NCBI GenBank assembly: GCA_025331445.1
Contig: JAIWNE010000134.1
Span: 1 to 64,000, forward strand
From: Blakeslea trispora
Taxonomy: Eukaryota > Mucoromycota > Mucoromycetes > Mucorales > Choanephoraceae
Length of the DNA: 64,000 nucleotides
Direction of reading: 5' to 3'
The stretch's first letter is position 1. Each line of letters begins with the position of its first letter. The notes beneath the pieces are model-generated. The model made no database searches, was not told where the DNA came from, and saw only the letters and a list, made by a program, of their open reading frames with translations. Positions 56,317-64,000 of this stretch are shown here, in pieces. A program made the translations under genes and the position numbers.

Positions 56317-56994
56317 TTATGTTACAGGTCTGAAGATGCCCACAAGTCTTTGATTTAGTAAGCGAGTGAATGTTTTGGCATCCGTGTTAATTAACGAGAT
56401 AGGTCTCCAATTGAGTAGGTCAGCAAGATCACCCTTTTTGGGGAAGAGACACATACAAGTTTGTTGACAGCTGAGAGGGAAAATGCTATGAAGGAGGGCG
56501 TTGTTATAAATCCGAACTGCGAGTTTACCTGTAGCCGGATGATAAAGGAGTAAGGAAAGGATCTCACAAGGAAGACCATCAATACCTGGACTGCTACGTT
56601 TGGGTGATCGTTGGGCTCCATTCTGTATCTCACTGATTGTGAAGGGTACTATGAGAGTTGTTTGTTGAGCGGAGGTCAGTTGAAAATTGGGAGGGATAGT
56701 GTCGGCAAGTGTTGAGATAGATGAATGATTAACAGGTGAGGGAGTGTAGAGAGATTCGTAGAATGCAGTAGCAGCAGATTGCATGTAGCCATTAGATGTG
56801 CAAAGTTGATGGGTATTTGGGTGATTAAGGATTGGTATATTTCGTTTGATGGTGCGCGAGGTGATAGAAGATTTGAGGTATCCGGCAGATGTCTCACCAT
56901 TCTCTCTCCAATGTTTTGCGGCTCTCAAGGCTAGTGTTTCCACCCGGTCCTGTTGTATGGCGCTTATCTGTTTCTCTACGGCTTCTAATCTCAA
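56317..56994 (-). pseudogene. LINE reverse transcriptase, N-terminal part
   Basis: 226-codon frame. An N-terminal helical region (ALRAAKHWRENGETSAGYLK) matches the RWREHGETSAGYLK-type segment of mucoralean LINEs. RT motifs SSPGIDGLPCEILSLL and LFPKKGDLADLLNWRPISLI follow. It is truncated right after, with a stop at 56317; the catalytic YxDD motif is missing. It is related to the RT fragment at 39.8-40.7 kb. An upstream linker piece in another frame lies at 57287-56991. Confidence 0.88.
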
Positions 56995-57423
56995 AGGAAG
57001 GATGGTAGTAAGTTTATACTCACGCAGTAGTTTGTTACGTTTTCTTTGTAGACGGGATAATTGTCGTTGATGGGCAGCGGCTTTACGTCGACCAATTTGG
57101 TGTGCAATTGACTTGATGAGTTCCTTGATGTCATCCCATTGTTCCTGAGGAGTTGGTGTGTCTGAGGTAGATTGGAGTAATGAGTGGAATTGGTCAAGCT
57201 TAGTAAGGAGTGTATCTTTAAAATGTGTATTTTGAGTAAGATTAGGGTGCGCCCGCCATAATCATGGTCCTTGATCATACGACGCAAAGGTAAACGTACA
57301 GCCTAAGAGGGCATGGTCTGTCCAGGTAGAGTTAATGAATTCGACAGTGGATGAGTGAAGGTGATGGAAAAGGACAGGAGAGGCAAAAATGTAGTCGATA
57401 GTGGATTTATGATTCCCAAGGCG

Positions 57424-58161
57424 TCAGGTAGGTAAGGCAGCGATAGGCTGATCAGAGTATCGAGAGCATTCATAAAAGGAGGAGGACAAGAAGTGATACC
57501 ATCGGTGTTGGAGGTGTAAAAGGTTAGTGTCAGAGGCTTCAATAGGCTTACCTTTATAATTAGACATCTGGAAGTTGAAGTACCCTAGGATCAGGATAGG
57601 AGGGAGTGAAGAATTGATACTGAATGATAGAAGATCATCATCAGAAGGAGAGTAATAGGGAATTAATGGGAGCTGAAGGAGAGAATTGAAGAAAGGCCCA
57701 CGTTGAGCCCTTTGAGCTGGCGCATATACAACGAAGATAAGTGTGGGTGGAAAAAGATGATTGACGTGAGAGATATGGCAGGCAATGACCCTTTGATCTA
57801 TGGTGATGAAGTCAGGCGTGATGAGAATGGAAGAATTGAGGGATACAATGCCGCAATGTTTTGACCAAATGGCAGAATGTGTCATAAATTGCGCGTTGAG
57901 CATAGTCTGTGTAGAAGGTGATTCAGCTGAGGTTTCTTGAAAGCATAAAACATCATAGCGAAGATCGCAAAGGAATCGTATAAAATGTGAGCGTTGTTGA
58001 GAATCACTAAGTTTGGCTAAGTTACGACAGTTGAAAGATTCTATGCGGAGAGTGTTAGTAGTACTGGAAGGAGAGAATGAATTAATAGACGAGTGGGGCA
58101 TAGTGTAAGGAAGGGGAAGGTAAAAGCTCTTCTTAGTTACTGGAGGCTGAGCTTGAGCCAT
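57424..58161 (-). pseudogene. LINE apurinic-like endonuclease
   Basis: 245 codons with the EEP fold: LRIESFNCRNLAKLSDSQQR (first strand, Asn), YDVLCFQETSAESP (catalytic Glu), FVVYAPAQRAQRGPFFNSLL and ILILGYFNFQMSNY, where the usual GDFN is GYFN, so a catalytic Asp is lost. The frame continues shifted at 57542-57303 (SFYECSRYSDQ region). The substitution and frameshift indicate decay. Confidence 0.85.
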
Positions 58162-58235
58162 CAGCTAGGCTGTCATCGGTGGAATCGAGTTGCATGTTGG
58201 AGGAGTTGGATGTCGAGGGGACTGGATTTGTGGGT

Positions 58236-59330
58236 TTAGTTGATGGTCGCGAAATGTTCATTGGTGATCCAATCCTGTTTGAGAAAAGAGCGAGGGACGG
58301 AGAGCTTGCGTTGGTCTACGGGGATACGAAGGGCGATGTTGATGAGACGGCGTTGGTGGATCTCGGTCGCAGCGGCGGTGCGTTGCGCTTCATTGGCATC
58401 GTCGAACTTGGGATCACGCAGCAAAGTGGGAGAGGTTGGTTCAAAGTCCTGGAGAAGGTCGATATTCTGTAGTTGCAAGAGGCAAGTGATTTCCTTAGGG
58501 TAGTCGCTATGTACCAGGATTGACATGACATTGTTGGTCGAATAGTGTATGTCAAGCAGACGGGAGCTCTGCAACTTGAGTTTTCTGAGCTTTTCTCGCA
58601 TATTGGAAATAGGCTCCTTGCTACAACAGGGAAGATAGATGAAGCTGAATCCCTGAGTTTCAGACACTGGTTGAAAATTACGAGCGGCAGCGTCTCTTGC
58701 AGCTAGAGTGACGCGGGTAGGGCGAAGAAGGCGTTGAAGAGGTGAACGAAGGAGAAGAGGACTTAGCTAAAGTTGGGAAGTCGACGGTACTGGAGGCTGC
58801 TGCCGCATAACGAGAAGACCTGGTGCCCCCCATTACTAGTGATAGGAGGCGGTTGCGCACTCGAAGATGGGGAAGAGCCCTTCTCAGAGACTCGGATACG
58901 AGCCTCAGCTGCATCCAAGGCCTCTCGAAGACGACTGTTTTCGGTGACTAATGCTTCAAGTTCCTGGAATTTAGTTTCATGTCGTCGGAGTTGATTTTGC
59001 ATCTCAAGCAGGTAATCGGGAAGGTTGGGCGAGGAGTGAAGGTCCATAGGCACTGAGTCCGTCTTAGACGAATCCTGGGTGTTGGGGAGGTCGTTAGGCT
59101 AAGAGACGTCCTGAGAGGTTGGGATCCGTTGGAAAGAGTTGCGAGTCATTGCGGATGGGATGCGTGGAGTTACTGGTTTGGTTACTTTGGTTTTTGTAGC
59201 TGGTATGCTGCTGGCACCTGACGATGTAGATGATGAGGACGATGAGGAAGACGATCCACGAAGGCGTTTTGAGCGGTATAATATATATTTCGGTGTGTTC
59301 AAAGTAAAAGAGATTTGAGTGGGTGCGGTT
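58236..59330 (-). pseudogene. LINE ORF1 (gag-like), broken into several frames
   Basis: Pieces in order: Ser-rich start (about 59300-59100, PKYILYRSKRLRG then a Ser run), an in-frame TAG at 59102-59100, a coiled-coil segment (59053-58830, LPDYLLEMQNQLRRHETKFQ, ELEALVTENSRLREALDAAE), a shifted linker (58830-58690), and a folded C-terminal part (58667-58236, FSFIYLPCCSKEPISNMREK, LDIHYSTNNVMSILVHSDYP). The coiled coil plus RNA-binding-like domain is the usual ORF1 plan. At least one stop and two frameshifts. Confidence 0.75.
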
Positions 59331-59676
59331 GGTGTTGGCGAGGTTGTTGTTGTTGGTGTTATAATAGACTTTGTCAAAATTCTGCAGGTATTTCGGGGCT
59401 TGAAGGGGCCCAAAAACACAAAAGCGGAAAAAAAGGTCTGCCAAGATCGATGCTTGAGGAGGCGATAGAAAATTACTAAATAAAGTAATGGCGTGGTGAT
59501 GTTTAATGATTTTCGTTGGATAATCGAGCATTCGATTTTCTCTTTTTCATTGTCAGTGTCAATCACTGAACTCCGCAAGCTTATTTTTTTTTCTTGCCTT
59601 TTTTGTGATCAAGGGCTTATTTCCCTCCTTCTCTCTCTCTCTCTTTTTTTTGAAGTGTAACTCCATCATCTGAACC

Positions 59677-60833
59677 ATGTCCGTCTATCATCAGTCAAGG
59701 CGGACATTTGGAAATAAAAGCATTTTGCCCATTGTCCAAGCAAGTGATAAACAGAATCTAGGCAAAGTCAATTCCTAGAACATGCATCTTTTTTCTTTTT
59801 CATCTAACTTTTATTGTTTATAGGCAGTCCGGTATGGTTGGGTTTGACTCGGAAACAACTCTCACTTGTTGTACTTGTGGTGCAGAATAGTACACTTGTG
59901 TTGATGATGAGATATTCTCGCATCGTTCAAAAACCCGGACAGCCTCTCTATATTGCCTCTACCGCTGTCTTTTTAGCAGAGGTTCTCAAGATCGTGGCTT
60001 GTCTAGCCGTACTGCGATATCAACTGAGTAGTTGGCATCGATTTTACTATACCATTCAGCGAGAGATTATCGGCAAACCAGCAGAGACTCTCAAGATGTT
60101 GATACCTTCAGGTCTTTATGCACTCCAAAACAATTTGTTATATGTTGCCCTTAGCAATCTGGAGGCAGCTTCCTTTCAGGTCACTTATCAGATGAAGATC
60201 ATGTCGACAGCTGTCTTTAGTGTGATTTTACTGGGCAAGAGTCTAAGCCGTGATAAATGGTTTGCTTTGGTCTTGTTGATGATGGGCGTGACATTGGTAC
60301 AATCTCAGAGTATGTCAGCAAGTAATAATCATGGCATGGATGAAATTCTGTTGGCGCCACAGAATCCCTTGATAGGATTCTTGGCTGTGATCACAAGTTG
60401 CGTATCCTCTGGATTTGCAGGCTGTTACTTCGAAAAGATCCTCAAGACATCAGAGACATCCATGTGGATTCGTAATATTCAGTTGGGTATTTCGGGTACA
60501 TTGTTTTCTTTAGTGGGTATGTTGATGTACGATATACAGCCGATCATGAAGAATGGTATGCTACAGGGATATGATTGGCTTACCTGGATTGTGGTAGCCA
60601 ACCAAGCATTGGGTGGATTGCTTGTGGCTATTGTAGTCAAATATGCCGATAACATCTTGAAGGGATTTGCCACTAGCTTATCAATTATTGTATCGGGTGT
60701 GATCAGCATCTATCTGTTTCATTTCCAGCCCTCGGGTGTCTTTATGGTGGGCGCTTTCATTGTCATGCTCTCTTCTTATCTTTACGGAATAGACTTCTTG
60801 AAGCAATTTCAGACTCGCGCAAAACCGCTTTGA
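59677..60833 (+). CDS. UDP-galactose/UDP-GlcNAc-type nucleotide-sugar transporter (SLC35A family)
   Basis: Exons 59677-59743 and 59824-60833; 1077 nt, 358 residues. Golgi/ER antiporter exchanging UDP-sugar for UMP. About ten membrane helices are seen; family hallmarks are LTRKQLSLVVLVVQNS at the first helix, IPSGLYALQNNLLYVALSNL, EAASFQVTYQMKIMSTAVFS, LGKSLSRDKWFALVLLMMGV, GFAGCYFEKILKTSETSMWI and GLLVAIVVKYADNILKGFAT. Exon 1 gives a short cytosolic N-terminus (MSVYHQSRRTFGNKSILPIV); its donor (GCAA/GTGATA) is ordinary and phase-consistent, but this small exon is less certain than exon 2. The exact UDP-sugar cannot be told. Confidence 0.93.
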
Positions 60834-61069
60834 TATATCCTCTTTCTTTCTTTTTTTATACTTAATATTTTGATCGTTTTACTGTACATAAAAACACACT
60901 TGTTTTTTCTAATACTTGTTAGAGCATTCTGTCTTTCTCAGACTGGCGCACTTTTTTAAGGGAAAAATAACAGTGGCAGTAGCTCAAATAAGGCTTCTTG
61001 AAGTAAAATGGGGCTTATTTTCTTTATCAAAGCCAATTTCTTATTTGTAAATCAAACTCTAGCTGAGTT

Positions 61070-63557
61070 TCAAGTACCTTTGGTTACTTGCATTAAAAAT
61101 CGAATTCGACCACAAATTTCACCTAATTTTGGCTTGTTAGATGGAATAAATACAAGACTAGGATTCACTTACTGGCTTCTTTTGTACTTTCTGCTTCAAG
61201 GTCGTATGTCTTGTAATCTCTTTCTTTAAATATGATCACTTTAAAGTTGGTTGGTACCTTTTTACTTTGTTTACATGACTTGACTGCACTAGCATGAAAT
61301 GATGTCTAAGAAGGGGGAGGATCAGTAAAAATAGTCCTTCATCTTCAAAACAGCACTTTACCGTTTTGACAGAGTCAAACATGCCTTTATGCTCAGGTGG
61401 CATTAAATGAATATAATCGCCATCAATGGCCAGGATATATACACGCTTAGAGACAAACATGGGCATCTTTCGACTGACTGTATACTTTTTATATTGAGAC
61501 AAGAGAGCATCATTGGCATTGGTGGTGGAAGGTCCGCTGGTAGGACTCTCGGCTGTAGAGAAATACATGGGCTGATTGGCTTCATCTTTCTTACGCTTGA
61601 TAGGAGATCGCCATGAATGAGAAGAACTGGGTATACTTAAGGTGGTTGTTTTCTTTGTCAAGGTAAGGTCGGTGATGCCCTTCATGCTTTCCACTGTCAT
61701 ATCGTTCGGTACAATCACATGACTATCGGCAATCGTCAACATGTATTCATTTGGATCCAGCTTCCTCTTCCGGGAGACAAGTTCAAGCACATCACCAATA
61801 AACATTTCCGCATATACCGGAATGGATGTAGTAGCCGAGACCTCTTCATTTGTCATCAATTTGATACGGAAATATTTTAGAGGTGTCATGGGCATGGTTG
61901 CTTTAGTCAAGGTAGCTTTGGAAGAGGGTACAGGTACAGCTACTGTAGATGCATCAGGTTCATTGTGTGTTTGTTGAGTAGGCATCAAATGAGTTGTCAA
62001 TGTCTGGCTGATATGTTGTGGATCTTGTGGTTGCTCTTCTTCTTCTGCTGTATGTGACTGAGGTGCTGTGGTAGAATTCATGGTTGTAGTGGATGTATTG
62101 TTGTTGTTGTTTGTAGTAGGCAGATGATTGGGTGGATTGGTAGGAGATGCTTCAAAAGGTTGTGCAGATGGTTGGTAATAGTAATAATGTTGTTGTTGTT
62201 GGGGTATAAGGTCATTCAAACTGGCATTGGCTGAGGATAGAGAGGGCGCATTTTCCTGTGAGGTAGGTATATTGCTCTGTTGCTGCTGTTGTGGTGGTGG
62301 TGGTAGAGCAGATGCTTTCTTTTTGCGGAGCGTCTCTAAATCAGGTTTGCTTCGGCCCATCTTGGCTCTGTCCAGATCATTCTGTTTGGCTTGAGAGGCA
62401 GTAGCTCGACAAAGAGCAAATTGATCAAACGAGACACGTCCAATGTTTCGAGTACGATCAATGGCAGGCAAGTCATCTTCGATTTCCCCATCATCTTCAG
62501 CAATCAACAAGACCCATTCAGCAAGATCATAGGCTGATTCATCCAATTCAGGTTCACGTTTTTGTTCGACATAATCATACAGAATGTAACCAATGACATC
62601 GTCTGTGATAGCGTCAGGTCGAACCACTAGCGAGACTGGTTTATAAGGCTGATTAGAATGCGGTAAATAAACACAAAGAGTGATTGACTTTGGTTCTCCT
62701 TTGCCTGAAACAAAGGAGTATTCGGCGAATGGATTCTCAACTGCCGTGGCCTTCTTGGCAATCAAGGCCGAAAGTGCTGAATGACCCAACACAGGTTGAT
62801 CTACTGTCTTTTTAAACAAGGGTTCTTCTTCTTCTTTTTCTATCACAGTGGTCGAAATGTCAGTTGGTTGATTGGAGTCTGAGGATGGACTGTTGTGGGA
62901 CTCGGAGGGTACTAGATCTGTCGCGGTTGTGTTTGAAAATCCATTGAAGGCCGGGTTGCTACCTTCTTCGAACGAGGGAGAGGGTTCAAGTGCTGAATCC
63001 ATGGAGGGATGCAGTAAGGCTAATGGAAAAGAACGGTTGGAGGGTATACCTGTCTGTGCCTGTGCTGATAATGGAGAGGTCACTACTTCTTCTGGTTTTC
63101 TAATCACAAGAAAGTCAATACAATCTAACTCACTATATTCTTTTGCTTACCCTGAATTTGAGAACCAAGCCTGCTTGTCCTCTGGTTCTGTATCGGCATC
63201 ATCACTATCTGTCTCTACAGGATGCTCAGTGGTAGGTAGCCGTTGAAGTTGTGTGAGTACGGTAGGTTGAATGTTCGGTAGTGGTTTATTAAGTTGAGTA
63301 GGTGGTCTTTTTCGATACGTTCGCTTGGTTGTTCGTGGACTACTGGTCAGACTGACAGTATTGTCATTGAGGAAAGTATCGTAGACGGGTGAATAACAAT
63401 ATTGCATCTCGGGATAGATGGGGGCTGCTAAACGAACATAGTCATCTGACATGACAGTAGGCGGGAAACTGATAATACGTTCACCACGCTCATCCATGCG
63501 CAGAAACTTGATGCGACTAATATGGATTAGGTAAAGTGGATCTGTTATAAGGGACAT
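61070..63557 (-). CDS. AVO1: TORC2 subunit Avo1/Sin1
   Basis: Exons 63557-63151, 63099-61362, 61305-61173 and 61122-61070; 2331 nt, 776 residues. Scaffold that presents substrates (AGC kinases) to TOR complex 2 at the plasma membrane. N-terminal MSLITDPLYLIHISRIKFLR is the conserved Sin1 start. Long Ser/Pro-rich linkers follow. The CRIM domain lies at about 235-350 (ITLCVYLPHSNQPYKPVSLV, DDVIGYILYDYVEQKREPEL, AEWVLLIAEDDGEIEDDLPA). Poly-Gln/Asn/Thr runs (62050-62320) come next, then a Ras-binding-like ubiquitin fold (YFRIKLMTNEEVSATTSIPV) and a C-terminal PH domain (YTVSRKMPMFVSKRVYILAI, then VPTNFKVIIFKERDYKTYDL). The last exon is only 53 nt. Confidence 0.94.
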
Positions 63558-64000
63558 GAGACATAGGTTGAACCCCCAAAAGAGAGAAGTAAGAAAAGAA
63601 AAACTATTAAAATAATTCAAAGGAAATTTAAGGGTTTCATGCACGCGGTTTCTGCAAGCCAAAATTTTATTTAATATTGTCTCTTCTGTGGGCAAATCAT
63701 GCCCCTCCCTCCTTCTATAAAATCACCTATTTCCTCCCCGAACAAGCACATTTTATAGTCAAATTAAAAAAAAGAAAGAGGTAATCATGGTAAGAGTAAT
63801 AGAGTGTAATTTATTAAATGATAGAAAGTAGAGGTTAGGAAACGTCTTTCTATATACAGTGTGCAAAAGACGTGAAGAAGGGCAACACTAGTAGGAGATA
63901 GTTATTTACATTCATACTAGGTATAGATACTTGACGGCTTCCCTTTTAAGAAATTATCTTTACATGTCTAAATGATAAAGGGTAGTAATAATGCTCTAAT
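63558..64000. other. 5' flank of Avo1 and unassigned end of the window
   Basis: Leader and promoter side of AVO1, then A+T-rich sequence. No gene or RNA is recognisable. Confidence 0.4.

Larger units (their letters stand above)
56317..59578 (-). mobile_element. Decayed LINE (non-LTR retrotransposon), 3'-truncated, ORF1 and ORF2
   Basis: On the minus strand, ORF1 occupies roughly 59330-58236 and ORF2 58161-56317. The order of ORF1, apurinic endonuclease and reverse transcriptase fits a non-LTR element. Many stops and frameshifts show it is dead. The element stops inside the RT fingers/palm (LNQRLVGIF, before the YADD box), so the 3' end is lost. Parts are described separately. Confidence 0.88.

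Overview
The window is nuclear DNA of a filamentous fungus of the Mucorales/Mucoromycota type. Genes are separated by A+T-rich spacers and carry many short GT-AG introns of about 50-80 nt. Fungal-only or fungal-typical genes are present: translation elongation factor 3, a velvet factor, a TORC2 Avo1/Sin1 subunit and a Vam7-like SNARE. The LINE and Tc1 relics look like those of mucoralean genomes. The genus cannot be fixed from the sequence alone.

Layout. 0-15 kb holds housekeeping genes: the 5' part of an MFS transporter (-), an unknown Ser/Thr-rich protein (-), ribosomal protein uS3/RPS3 (-, five exons including a 3-nt micro-exon), a 71-residue coiled-coil ORF (+), intronless EF-3 (+), a LACTB2-like metallo-beta-lactamase (-) and lipoyl synthase (-). 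16-43 kb is a transposon-rich island with a few host genes: a Tc1/mariner element with terminal inverted repeats (TIRs), a 668-bp TIR element, ten-exon pyruvate kinase (-), a DD34E Tc1-like element with a nine-copy 22-bp phased array at one end, a large element coding for a zinc-finger DDE transposase fused to a WRN-like 3'-5' exonuclease, a truncated second copy of it, a hidden five-exon CS-domain gene (-), a second Tc1-like copy with its own 23-bp array, a Helitron end inserted in a broken gene, a zinc alcohol dehydrogenase (+), a 289-bp foldback/MITE, a minisatellite gene, LINE pieces and a GATA factor (+).

44.9-55.4 kb is gene-dense and almost free of transposons: ELL-like elongation factor (+) and FCP1 CTD phosphatase (-), convergent with overlapping stops; a velvet factor (+); an EngB-type GTPase (-) and the MnmE/MSS1 tRNA-modification GTPase (+), divergent from a 101-bp spacer; a Vam7-like PX-SNARE (+); a PP2C phosphatase (+). 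After a decayed LINE (56.3-59.6 kb, -) come a nucleotide-sugar transporter (+) and Avo1/Sin1 (-).

Functional links: ELL and FCP1 both act on RNA polymerase II elongation. EngB and MnmE are both organelle-type GTPases. Pyruvate kinase and lipoyl synthase serve pyruvate metabolism, but they are not adjacent.

The most unusual object is the 23.3-27.6 kb element. A DEDDy exonuclease appears to sit between the second Asp and the Glu of a DDE transposase core, and most of the exonuclease is read in a different frame from its flanks. Exon joins below were worked out by hand from phase-consistent GT...AG pairs. Each complete spliced model sums to a multiple of three, but no transcript evidence was available.
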